Source of the DNA: Sphaerisporangium perillae
GTDB lineage: Bacteria > Actinomycetota > Actinomycetes > Streptosporangiales > Streptosporangiaceae
Assembly: GCF_023276435.1 (NCBI RefSeq)
Contig: NZ_JALLPO010000055.1
Span: forward strand, 1 to 49,176
Reading direction: 5' to 3'
Length of the DNA stretch: 49,176 nt
Part shown: one piece after another, positions 41,209 through 49,063 of the stretch
Layout: the number at the start of each line of letters is the position of its first letter
Numbering within the stretch: position 1 is the first letter of the stretch
The notes under the pieces: generated by a model
Database searches by the model: none
What the model was told of the DNA's origin: nothing
What the model saw: the letters and a program-made list of their open reading frames with translations, nothing else
Made by a program: the position numbers and the translations under genes

Positions 41209-41885
41209 TCCGTGTGCTGGTCGTCGACGACGACTTCCGGGTGGCGGACGTGCACGCGCGGTACGTCCGCCGGGTGCCGGGCTTCGAGGTCGTCGGCGTC
41301 GCGCACACGGCCGCCGAGGCGGTCGAGCTGGCCGAGCGCCTGCGCCCCCACCTCGCGCTTCTCGACCAGTACCTCCCGGACAGCCCCGGCATGTCCATCG
41401 CCCCGCGGCTCGGATGCGACGTCATCATGCTGACCGCCGCCGCCGAACGTGCCGTCGTACGGGAGGCGCTCCGGCGGGGCGTCGTCAACTACCTGGTCAA
41501 GCCGTTCTCCGAGACCGACCTGGCCGAGCGGCTGCGGGCGTACGCGCGGTTCCACGGGCAGCTGGGCGGCGACCAGCACACCCTCGACCAGTCGGAGATC
41601 GACCGCGCCGTCCGGGTGCTCCACGAGGGCGACCGCGTCGACGCGGCCATCCGCAAGGGACGGTCGAGCCAGACGGCGCACCTGGTCATCGACGCCGTAC
41701 GGACGGCGGCCGAGCCCGTCACGGCCGCCGACGTCGCCGCCCGGCTCGGGCTGTCGCGCGCGACGGCGCAGCGCTACCTCTCCGACCTCGCGGCGGACGG
41801 GCGGGTCACCGTGGGCCTGAGGTACGGCACCACCGGCCGTCCCGAGCATCTCTACCGCTGGCCCACCCAGCCCCCGAGGTCATAG
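41205..41885 (+). CDS. CitB/DcuR-like response regulator
   Basis: 226 residues. Receiver with acidic cluster DDD (8-10), phospho-acceptor D54 in 'ALLDQYLPDSPG', and K99 in 'NYLVKPF'. C-terminal HTH (about 160-215) with 'TAADVAARLGLSRATAQRYLSDLAADGRV', the form found in regulators of di- and tricarboxylate transport. Coupled to the kinase by ATGA overlap and preceded by GGAGG. Likely target is the divergent ABC operon. Confidence 0.94.
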   Translation: MIRVLVVDDDFRVADVHARYVRRVPGFEVVGVAHTAAEAVELAERLRPHLALLDQYLPDSPGMSIAPRLGCDVIMLTAAAERAVVREALRRGVVNYLVKPFSETDLAERLRAYARFHGQLGGDQHTLDQSEIDRAVRVLHEGDRVDAAIRKGRSSQTAHLVIDAVRTAAEPVTAADVAARLGLSRATAQRYLSDLAADGRVTVGLRYGTTGRPEHLYRWPTQPPRS

Positions 41886-41919
41886 GGCGGGAGAACGCGC
41901 CCCCGAGCGCGTCACGGCC

Positions 41920-42771
41920 CTAGCGGGCGCGGTGCTCGGCGGCCTCGACGACGTTGGTGAGCAGCATCGCCCGCGTCATGGGGCCGACACCGCCCGGGTT
42001 GGGCGCCACGAACCCGGCGACGTCCTTCACACCCGGCGCCACGTCGCCCGCCAGCTTGCCGTCCACGCGGGAGACGCCCACATCGAGCACGGCGGCCCCG
42101 GGCTTCACCATGTCGGGCGTGATCAGCCCGGGCACGCCGGCGGCCGCCACGACGATGTCGGCCTCGCGCACGCGAGCGGGAAGGTTGTGGGTGCCGGTGT
42201 GGCAGAGGGTCACGGTGGCGTTCTCGGTGCGGCGGGTCAGCAGCAGCCCGAGCGGGCGGCCGACGGTGATGCCGCGGCCGATGACGGTGACGTCGGCCCC
42301 CTTGATCGGCACGCCGTACTCCTGCAGGAGCACCACGATGCCCCGGGGCGTGCACGGCAGCGGGGCGTCCACCATGTGCACGAGCCGGCCGAGGTTGACC
42401 GGGTGCAGGCCGTCGGCGTCCTTGCCGGGGTCCATGCGCTCGATCAGCGACTGGGTGTCGAGGTGGCGGGGCAGCGGGAGCTGCACGATGTAACCCGTGC
42501 AGGCCGGGTCGGCGTTGAGCTCGTCGATCGCGGCCTCCACCTCGGCCTGCGAGGCCGTCTCGGGAAGGTCCTTGCGGATCGAGGCGATGCCGACCTCCGC
42601 GCAGTCGCGGTGCTTGCCGGCCACATAGATCTGGCTGCCCGGATCGTCGCCGACCAGGATCGTGCCGAGGCCGGGGGTGATCCCCTGGGCGGCGAGCCTG
42701 CTCACCCGCTCCGCCAGGTCGGCCTTGATCTTCGCTGCTGTGGCCTTGCCGTCGAGAATCTGCGCGCTCAC
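41920..42771 (-). CDS. folD: Bifunctional methylene-THF dehydrogenase / methenyl-THF cyclohydrolase
   Basis: 283 residues from GTG 42771 ([14 protein letters not shown]), nine bases after AAGGA; ATG 42789 adds six residues. Makes 10-formyl-THF for purine synthesis (used by purN and purH nearby). Signatures '[18 protein letters not shown]' with the catalytic Lys, '[13 protein letters not shown]' and '[15 protein letters not shown]' are intact. Convergent with the response regulator. Confidence 0.95.
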   Translation of the reverse strand: MSAQILDGKATAAKIKADLAERVSRLAAQGITPGLGTILVGDDPGSQIYVAGKHRDCAEVGIASIRKDLPETASQAEVEAAIDELNADPACTGYIVQLPLPRHLDTQSLIERMDPGKDADGLHPVNLGRLVHMVDAPLPCTPRGIVVLLQEYGVPIKGADVTVIGRGITVGRPLGLLLTRRTENATVTLCHTGTHNLPARVREADIVVAAAGVPGLITPDMVKPGAAVLDVGVSRVDGKLAGDVAPGVKDVAGFVAPNPGGVGPMTRAMLLTNVVEAAEHRAR

Positions 42772-42867
42772 AACTCGCCATCCTTCCATGCCGTCCCGCC
42801 GGGCCGTGCCCTGAGGGAGGTATACCTGGCACTACCGTGGCCTGGAGGGCGCGCGGGATAGCTTCTG

Positions 42868-43347
42868 ATGGTGCGCACCCGGACCGCCCTGGAGGCCCTG
42901 TCACGGCATCCGCCGTCCTTCCTGCGGTCCCCGTGGCCGTGGAGATCGCTCGCCTACCTGCTGTCCAGCGCCCTTCCCGGCCGCGGCCTGGCCGCCGCCG
43001 TCCGGGAGGCCGCCGGCCGCTCCCCCGTCCCGGTGGAGGTGGAGATCGACCTGCCCCGGCGGCCGCCCGAGGCCGTGGAGACGACGGCCTACTACGTCGT
43101 CACCGAAGCGCTCGCCAACCTCGCGAGGCACAGCCGGGCCTCCCGGGCCCGGGTACACGGCCTGCTGGACGGTGACATGCTGGTCGTCGAGATCCGCGAC
43201 GACGGGATCGGCGGCGCCGATCCGGCGCGCGGCACCGGGCTGACCGGGCTCGCCGACCGGGTCGCGCTCATGGAGGGCACGCTCTCCATGTCGAGCCCGC
43301 CGGGCGGGCCGACATCGATACGAGCGGAGATCCCGTGCGCGTGGTGA
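42868..43347 (+). pseudogene. Internally deleted NarL-type sensor histidine kinase
   Basis: 159 residues. The first ~36 (MVRTRTALEALSRHPPSFLR, then 'SPWPWRSLAYLLSS') look like the beginning of a membrane sensor domain. Then, without the sensor helices or the DHp domain with its histidine, the sequence jumps to the linker (LPGRGLAAAVREAAGRSPVP) and the ATPase: 'AYYVVTEALANLARHSRASRARV', 'VVEIRDDGIGGADPARGTGLTGLADRVA'. Normal relatives are about 400 residues. The deletion is in frame, so a protein could still be made, but it cannot autophosphorylate in the usual way. Confidence 0.75.
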
Positions 43348-43613
43348 TCGCCGAGGACGCCGTCCTCCTGCGCGAGGGGCTGACCAGCCTGCTGGAGCGC
43401 TTCGGGCACGAGGTCCTCGCCTCGGTCGGCGACGCCGCCTCACTGGTCGCCGCGGTGGAGGAGCACCGGCCCGACCTGGTGGTCGCCGACGTCCGCATGC
43501 CGCCCCGCCACACCGACGAGGGCCTGCGCGCCGCGATCGAGCTGCGCGCGCTCCCGGCGTCCACCGGACCGGCCCGGAGCGCCCGGCATGCCGCCGCCGG
43601 CTCCGGGCCTTGA
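43335..43613 (+). pseudogene. Truncated NarL-type response regulator (receiver only, incomplete)
   Basis: 92 residues from GTG 43335, overlapping the kinase remnant by 13 bases. The receiver begins normally (MRVVIAEDAVLLREGLTSLL) and keeps the phospho-acceptor D52 in 'VVADVRMPPRHTDEGLRAAIEL'. It then loses homology after residue ~72 and stops before the remaining strands and the LuxR-type DNA-binding domain. It runs into the purH terminator hairpin, so its 3' part was deleted. Confidence 0.75.
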
Positions 43614-43631
43614 AGAGCCCAGGAGCCGGCG
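43595..43631 (-). terminator. Terminator of the purN-purH transcript
   Basis: 10-bp arms cgccggctcc (43595-43604) and ggagccggcg (43622-43631) continue, after one bulged A, into GGGC/GCCC (43605-43608, 43617-43620). It starts ten bases past the purH stop and also overlaps the end of the truncated response regulator. Confidence 0.75.
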
Positions 43632-43640
43632 TCCGGGTGG

Positions 43641-45188
43641 TCAGTGGAAGAAGTGGCGGGTGCCGGTGAAGTACAGCGTGATGCCGGCCTTGGCCGCGGC
43701 CTCGATGACCTCCTCGTCGCGGATGGACCCGCCGGGCTCGACGACGGCCTTCACCCCGGCGTCGATGAGGATCTGAAGCCCATCGGCGAAGGGGAAGAAC
43801 GCGTCCGAGGCCGCGACGGAGCCCTCAGCGCGATCCCCGGCGCGCGACACCGCGAGCCGCGCGGAGTCGACGCGGTTCACCTGGCCCATGCCGACGCCCA
43901 CGGTGGCCCCGCCGGCGGCGAGCAGGATCGCGTTCGACTTGACCGAACGGCAGGCCTTCCACGCGAAGGCGAGGTCGGCCAGCATCTCGGGCGAGGCGGC
44001 CGAACCGGCCTTGAGCTCCCAGGCGGCCGGGTCGTCACCGGGCGCGTCCACCCGGTCGACGGTCTGGACGAGCAGGCCGCCGTCGATGCGGCGGTACTCG
44101 GCGGGGTTGGACGGCCCCGCCGGGCAGCGCAGCAGCCGGATGTTCTTCTTCTTGGTGAGCACGGCCAGCGCCTCTTCGGTGTACGAGGGCGCCACCACGA
44201 CCTCGGTGAAGATCGGCGCGATCTGCTCGGCGAGCTCCTCGGTCACCTCGGCGTTCACCGCGATCACGCCGCCGTACGCCGACACCGGGTCGCAGGCGTG
44301 CGCCTTGCGGTGCGCCTCGGCCACGTCGGCGCCGACGGCCAGGCCGCACGGGTTGGCGTGCTTGATGATCGCGACGGCCGGCTCGCCGAAGTCCCACGCG
44401 GCACGCCAGGCGGCGTCCGCGTCGACGTAGTTGTTGTACGACATCTCCTTGCCGTGCAGCTGCTCGGCGTTCGCCAGGCCGTCGGTGCCGCCGGTGTACA
44501 GCGCCGCGCCCTGGTGGGGGTTCTCCCCGTACCGCAGCACGGCCCGGCGCTTCCAGGAGGCGCCCATGAAGCCCGGCCAGGCGGTGTCCTCCTCGGGGGC
44601 GTAGACGCTCGCGAACCACGAGGCCACCGCGGTGTCGTAGGCCGCGGTGTGGGCGTAGGCCTGGGCGGCGAGGCGGCGGCGCTCCGGCTCGGTGAAGCCG
44701 CCCTCCTCGATCGCCCGCAGTACGTCGCCGTACCCGCGGGGGTCGACGACCACGGCCACCGTGCCGTGGTTCTTCGCCGCCGCCCGGATCATCGCCGGCC
44801 CGCCGATGTCGATCTGCTCGACGCACTCGGCCTCCGAGGCGCCGGAGGACACCGTCTCCTGGAACGGATACAGGTTGACCACGACGAGCTGGAACGGCTC
44901 GATCTCGAGCTCTTCGAGCTGCTTGACGTGGGAGGGGTTCGACCCGTCGGCCAGCAGGCCCGCGTGCACGCGCGGGTGCAGGGTCTTGACCCGGCCGCCG
45001 AGGCACTCGGGGAAGCCGGTCAACGACTCCACCGGGGTCACCGGCACGCCGAACGAGGCGATCTTCGACGCCGTGCCCCCCGTGGACACGATCTCGACGC
45101 CGGCGGCGTCCAGAGCCCGGGCCAGCTCCTCCAGCCCGGACTTGTCGTATACCGTGATCAGCGCGCGCCGGATGGCGATGCGGGTCAC
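43641..45188 (-). CDS. purH: Bifunctional AICAR transformylase / IMP cyclohydrolase
   Basis: 515 residues. Last two steps of IMP synthesis. The N-terminal MGS-like cyclohydrolase domain (about 5-140) has '[27 protein letters not shown]' and '[16 protein letters not shown]'. The transformylase domain follows with '[14 protein letters not shown]', '[11 protein letters not shown]' and the C-terminal FTGTRHFFH. Length is normal. GTG 45188 overlaps the purN stop by GTGA. Confidence 0.97.
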   Translation of the reverse strand: MTRIAIRRALITVYDKSGLEELARALDAAGVEIVSTGGTASKIASFGVPVTPVESLTGFPECLGGRVKTLHPRVHAGLLADGSNPSHVKQLEELEIEPFQLVVVNLYPFQETVSSGASEAECVEQIDIGGPAMIRAAAKNHGTVAVVVDPRGYGDVLRAIEEGGFTEPERRRLAAQAYAHTAAYDTAVASWFASVYAPEEDTAWPGFMGASWKRRAVLRYGENPHQGAALYTGGTDGLANAEQLHGKEMSYNNYVDADAAWRAAWDFGEPAVAIIKHANPCGLAVGADVAEAHRKAHACDPVSAYGGVIAVNAEVTEELAEQIAPIFTEVVVAPSYTEEALAVLTKKKNIRLLRCPAGPSNPAEYRRIDGGLLVQTVDRVDAPGDDPAAWELKAGSAASPEMLADLAFAWKACRSVKSNAILLAAGGATVGVGMGQVNRVDSARLAVSRAGDRAEGSVAASDAFFPFADGLQILIDAGVKAVVEPGGSIRDEEVIEAAAKAGITLYFTGTRHFFH

Positions 45189-45865
45189 TTCGTGCTCCTC
45201 CCTGTGTCCGGGCGTCCGGGAGTTCCCGGCCGGCCCGGAGGTTGCGACTGGCTCAGACGGTCTCGATCGCCCAGGCGGACGTGGCGGCCGGTCACCGTCC
45301 AGCCGTCCCGGGCCATGCGGCCCACGACCTCGACGAGCAGGCGGCGCTCGACGACCTTGATGCGCTCGTGGAGCGAGGTCTCGTCGTCCCCATCCTCTAC
45401 GGCGACCGCCTCCTGCGCGATCACCGGACCGGTGTCCACACCCGCGTCGACGAGGTGCACGGTGCAGCCGGTCACCCGGACGCCGTACGCGAGGGCGTCG
45501 GGGACGGCGTGCGCCCCCGGGAAGGACGGCAGCAGGGCGGGATGGGTGTTGACCACCGGGAAGGCGCCGAGGACCTCCGGGCCGAGGATCTTCATGAAGC
45601 CCGCCGAGACGACGAGGTCGGGTTCGTGCGCGGCGATCGCCGCGCGGAGGGCATGGTCCCAGGCCGCGCGCGCCGGGTGGTCGGCCAGCTTGACGACGAA
45701 GGTGGGCAGGCCCGCGCGCTGTGCGCGGGCGAGGCCCTCGATGCCGTCGCGGTCGGCGCCGACGGCGACGATGCGGGCGCCGTATGCGTCATCAGCGGCG
45801 GCATCCATGAGGGCCTGTAGGTTGGTCCCCGAACCGGAGACGAGGACCACGAGCCGAGCCGACAG
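45185..45865 (-). CDS. purN: Phosphoribosylglycinamide formyltransferase
   Basis: 226 residues if translation starts at CTG 45865. Transfers formyl from 10-formyl-THF to GAR. Catalytic pattern: [13 protein letters not shown] at the N-terminus, [30 protein letters not shown] (Asn and His), [15 protein letters not shown] (Asp). No ATG, GTG or TTG lies at a useful distance; an AAGGAG sits seven bases before CTG 45865, so this rare start codon is the best choice. Coupled to purH by GTGA. Confidence 0.92.
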   Translation of the reverse strand: MSARLVVLVSGSGTNLQALMDAAADDAYGARIVAVGADRDGIEGLARAQRAGLPTFVVKLADHPARAAWDHALRAAIAAHEPDLVVSAGFMKILGPEVLGAFPVVNTHPALLPSFPGAHAVPDALAYGVRVTGCTVHLVDAGVDTGPVIAQEAVAVEDGDDETSLHERIKVVERRLLVEVVGRMARDGWTVTGRHVRLGDRDRLSQSQPPGRPGTPGRPDTGRSTK

Positions 45866-45946
45866 GGCTGCACTCCTTCGGGGCGACGTTGACGGTAAGG
45901 CTGTCAGCGTATCGGCCCGCCCGCTCCACGACGCAGAGGAGGTCAG

Positions 45947-46354
45947 GTGCAACCACCCGCGGAGACCTCGGGAGGCGAGGTCGGGCGCCGCGCGCTGCTG
46001 CTCTCCATCGGCGCGCTGGCCCTGACTCTGCTGGTGCCGGTGTTCGGCCTGGCTCTCGGCGTGTTCTCGATCGTCGTGAGCTTCCGGGCGTGGCGCGTCC
46101 TTTCCGGACGGCGCCGGCCGGTCGTGCTGCCGATCTTGGGGTTGCTGCTCTCGGTCGCGTCGATCTGCGTGGCGGCCGGGGTGTTGTGGGTGCAGATGTA
46201 CTTCACCGGCGAGCTGAGCGCCTACACCGAGTGCATGAAGGGCGCGGGGACGGCCACCTCGCAGCAGGTGTGCGTCAGCGAGCTCGAGCGGGCGGTGGAG
46301 CACCGGCTCCCGTTCATGCCGAAGGGCAGCGTGAAGATCCCGTTCCCACCGTGA
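45947..46354 (+). CDS. Small integral membrane protein next to purN
   Basis: 135 residues from GTG 45947, four bases after GAGGAGG. Two to three hydrophobic segments (about 15-45 and 60-85), an arginine-rich loop (FRAWRVLSGRRRP) between them, and an outside tail with two cysteines (YTECMKGAG, QQVCVSE). Resembles DUF4190-like actinobacterial membrane proteins. Function unknown. It is divergent from purN with 81 bp between starts. Confidence 0.72.
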   Translation: MQPPAETSGGEVGRRALLLSIGALALTLLVPVFGLALGVFSIVVSFRAWRVLSGRRRPVVLPILGLLLSVASICVAAGVLWVQMYFTGELSAYTECMKGAGTATSQQVCVSELERAVEHRLPFMPKGSVKIPFPP

Positions 46355-46364
46355 GACCGGCCGC

Positions 46365-46392
46365 ATATCGGCCTATATCGTGAAATATATCG
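46365..46392. promoter_or_regulatory. Three atatcg direct repeats upstream of the UBP zinc-finger gene
   Basis: atatcg occurs at 46365-46370, 46375-46380 and 46387-46392, spaced 10 and 12 bases, in an AT-rich island within GC-rich DNA. Likely a regulatory region for the zinc-finger gene 88 bp downstream. Confidence 0.45.
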
Positions 46393-46479
46393 GCGGTATG
46401 CCTGGCGTCTCCTGCCGAGCGGCCGGGCCTGGGGGCGATCGCACCGCCGGACGCGTCCCCGCGAATCCCAAGGAGAACC

Positions 46480-46776
46480 ATGAACGCCTGCACCCACCTC
46501 ACCTTCATCCGCGACGTCGAGCCGCACACCCCTCTCGGCTGCGAGGACTGCCTGGCCTCCGGATCGCGCTGGGTCCACCTGCGCACCTGCCTGACCTGCG
46601 GGCACGTCGGCTGCTGCGACTCCAGCCCCAACCGCCACGCCAGCCGGCACTACACCACCGCCGGGCACCCGATCGCCGAGTCGTTCGAACCCGGCGAGGA
46701 CTGGGCGTGGTGCTTCCCCGACGAGATCCTGTTCGAGCCCTCCCCCAGCGGCCGGGGGGCACGCTCGCACGTGTAG
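46480..46776 (+). CDS. UBP-type zinc finger protein
   Basis: 98 residues, all of it a zf-UBP domain: CTH at 4-6, CEDC 21-24, CLTC 37-40, GCCD 44-47, and histidines at about 53, 57 and 63, with the signature GEDWAWCFPDE. In eukaryotes this fold binds free ubiquitin C-termini; stand-alone bacterial copies have unknown partners. AAGGAGAACC precedes ATG 46480. Convergent with the DUF6350 gene; a short GCCGGG/CCCGGC hairpin (46834-46847) lies between. Confidence 0.92.
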   Translation: MNACTHLTFIRDVEPHTPLGCEDCLASGSRWVHLRTCLTCGHVGCCDSSPNRHASRHYTTAGHPIAESFEPGEDWAWCFPDEILFEPSPSGRGARSHV

Positions 46777-46857
46777 CGCGCCGGCCGTCCCGCCGTCGCC
46801 TCCCGTCCCCGCCCTCCCTGGACGGGGCGAGGAGCCGGGTGCCCGGCGAGGCGACGA

Positions 46858-48564
46858 TCAGGAATCCCGGTCCCACGCGTAGGGGTCGAGATAGATGATG
46901 TGACCCCCGCGGTCGTCGGACTCGTCCACGATGTCGCGGCGCGGAGGCCGCGGCTCCTCGCGCTTCGCCGCCGCGCGGTCCTTTCCCGCGGCCGCTCCGG
47001 CTCCGGCCTGGCTCTTGCCCCCAGGCGCCTTCCCGGTGCGAAGCCCCTTCGCGGGAGGCGGTTCCAAGCTCTCCACGGCCGCCGAGGCGTGCTCGTCGGT
47101 CCAGTCGGCGCGGATCACCGGGATGGGCTGGGTGTCGGCCTCCGTGGCGTCCATCCAGTGGCCGGGCAGCTCGCTGGTGACCGGTGGCGCGGCGGGCTTC
47201 ACCTTGCTCGCCACCCTGACGATGACTTCCCCTGCCCTGCGTACCGGCGTCGCCGGGACGCCGGCGCCGTGGAACACCAGCCACCAGTTGGTCAGCCCCG
47301 CCGAGATGCCGGCGGCGACGCCGACCTCCAGGGTCACCGACAGCGCCACCTCCCACGCGGAGGGGCCCACGGCCGACAGCCGGGTGCCGCCGAGCGGGCC
47401 TCCCGCGAGCGCCGCGAGCAGCCCCGCCGACAGGCCGGTGGCCAGGCCGCAGACGAAGCCCCAGAGCGGCGCGGACTCGAAGTGCGGCGTCGGGGCGATG
47501 CGCGCGACGAACACGCCGGCGACCGCGCCCGCGATGAAGGGGATCGCCAGCACGCCCATGAGCCACGGGGACATGACCCCCGAGTCGGGCAGGGCGCCGA
47601 GGATCGGCAGGGCCGGCACGGCGCCGAGCTGGACCCCGGTGGGCGCGACCAGCGTACCCGTGCCCAGCGCGAAACCGGGGCCACTGATGTACGCCATGCC
47701 CCAGATGACGAAGTTGAACAGGTACAGCGTCTCCACCAGCAGGAGGAGCGAGCCGCCGACGAACCCCGGCGCCAGGAGATCCGAGAGCCGCTGGATCTGC
47801 CCGAAGTCGGCGACGACCGCCACGAGCACGAGCACGAGCCCCGCCGCCAGCAAGGTCGACAGCGCGACCGCCGTGCCGACGACGACCGACCTCGCGCGCT
47901 CGGGAAGCAGGCGCAGCATCGAACGCCAGGGGCCGATGGTGCGGGCGGTGGCCAGCGATCCGGCGACGAACGCCAGCACGAGATGGCTCAGCAGCGCCTC
48001 ACCGACGAACGGCTGGGTCACGTTGTTCTGCGCGACCAGCGCGATCACCCCGGCGAGCAGGGCGTACGGCGCGGCCAGCGAGATGCCCGCCTGCGCGATC
48101 AGCACGAGCTGGGCGCGGCGGCGGGCGTTGGCGAGGTCTTTGGGGCTCCCCTTCGGCAACCGGGCCGGCAGCCGCAGCCGCAGGTCGGCGTCCCGGGCCA
48201 TCCACATCGCGGCGCGGTACAGCAGGGCGGCGGGCAGCACCGTCAGGCCGAGCGGCAGCAGGCCGACGCGCCCGCCCGGGATCGCGAAACCGGCGTGGTG
48301 GGCGGCCAGCCAGACCTGGCAGGCGGCCCGGAACACGCCGGGAAGCCCCTGCCCGAAGGCTCCGCGGGGCGCGGCGATCCACCCGACCAGGGTCAGCGTG
48401 GTCAGGACGGCGAGGCCGACGCCGAGGGTCCAGGCGGCGGCGAGCATCCCGGAGACGGGCAGCGGACGGCGCGCCTCGTCGTCGTCACCTGCGCTCCCCG
48501 CGAGGGGGATGCGGCTGAGGACGGTGCGGGGGGCCGCCCGGAGCTGGTCGAAAAGGGCCGTCAC
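46858..48564 (-). CDS. DUF6350 family integral membrane protein
   Basis: 568 residues. About a dozen hydrophobic segments from about 38 to 445, then a long polar, Lys/Glu/Arg/Ala-rich cytoplasmic tail (about 450-568). The family is actinobacterial, of unknown function, and from memory lies between sucD and purN in Streptomyces as it does here. Conserved-looking 'WLAAHHAGFAIPGGRVGLLPLGLTVLPAALLYRA' near the N-terminus. Confidence 0.88.
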   Translation of the reverse strand: MTALFDQLRAAPRTVLSRIPLAGSAGDDDEARRPLPVSGMLAAAWTLGVGLAVLTTLTLVGWIAAPRGAFGQGLPGVFRAACQVWLAAHHAGFAIPGGRVGLLPLGLTVLPAALLYRAAMWMARDADLRLRLPARLPKGSPKDLANARRRAQLVLIAQAGISLAAPYALLAGVIALVAQNNVTQPFVGEALLSHLVLAFVAGSLATARTIGPWRSMLRLLPERARSVVVGTAVALSTLLAAGLVLVLVAVVADFGQIQRLSDLLAPGFVGGSLLLLVETLYLFNFVIWGMAYISGPGFALGTGTLVAPTGVQLGAVPALPILGALPDSGVMSPWLMGVLAIPFIAGAVAGVFVARIAPTPHFESAPLWGFVCGLATGLSAGLLAALAGGPLGGTRLSAVGPSAWEVALSVTLEVGVAAGISAGLTNWWLVFHGAGVPATPVRRAGEVIVRVASKVKPAAPPVTSELPGHWMDATEADTQPIPVIRADWTDEHASAAVESLEPPPAKGLRTGKAPGGKSQAGAGAAAGKDRAAAKREEPRPPRRDIVDESDDRGGHIIYLDPYAWDRDS

Positions 48565-48831
48565 AATAGTCGATGGTCTCAGCCTCAGCCGCCGTCGGGG
48601 GCGTACCGAGCCCGCGTGTCGCCCCGTTTGTCCCCGCGACGATCAACGGACCACGTGGCATGCTCCGCATGGAGGGGTGTCCGCAAAGGCTCGCCGGGTT
48701 GCTCATCGTACGGCGGCGCCGGCATCGCCGTACCACCTCGCGCCGACCCGGCGCCGGTTGGAAGCACCATGCAGGGCGGAAAGGAACGGCACCCGGCGAA
48801 GGTAAGTGGTCACCGCTAGAGCGGGAAAGAG
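48565..48831. other. Gene-free spacer upstream of the DUF6350 gene
   Basis: The full gene-free region runs to 49063 (499 bp). This part should hold the DUF6350 promoter, but I see no clear -35/-10 pair. The open frames here have no ribosome-binding sites or protein-like content; those that run rightward are kept open only by the 8-bp tandem array. Confidence 0.5.
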
Positions 48832-48862
48832 AGGGACGCCCGGCCGGCAGCCGGGCGTCCCT
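48832..48862 (-). terminator. Terminator of sucD, beyond the tandem array
   Basis: Perfect 12-bp arms agggacgcccgg (48832-48843) and ccgggcgtccct (48851-48862) with a 7-base loop. It lies about 200 bp past the sucD stop, with the 8-bp array between stop codon and hairpin. Confidence 0.75.
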
Positions 48863-48872
48863 TGGTCTCGCT

Positions 48873-49056
48873 ATGTCGCGGTCTCGCGGTCTCGCGGTCT
48901 CGCGGTCTCGCGGTCTCGCGGTCTCGCGGTCTCGCGGTGTCGCGGTGTCGCGGTCTCGCGGTGTCGCGGTGTCGCGGTGTCGCGGTGTCGCGGTGTCGCG
49001 GTCTCGCGGTCTCGCGGTCTCGCGGTCTCGCGGTCTCGCGGTCTCGCGGTCTCGCG
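48873..49056. repeat. 23-unit tandem array of an 8-bp repeat (gt[c/g]tcgcg)
   Basis: 184 bp with no gaps: one variant unit atgtcgcg, seven gtctcgcg, two gtgtcgcg, one gtctcgcg, five gtgtcgcg, seven gtctcgcg. It begins eight bases after the sucD stop codon, inside the predicted sucD 3' untranslated RNA. The block order suggests growth by slippage or unequal exchange. Confidence 0.95.
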
Positions 49057-49063
49057 GTGGGTC

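Noticed and set aside
43644..46025. 793-residue plus-strand frame
   Set aside because: Antisense to purH and purN.
48873..49056. CRISPR array
   Set aside because: Units are 8 bp and contiguous, with no spacers and no cas genes.
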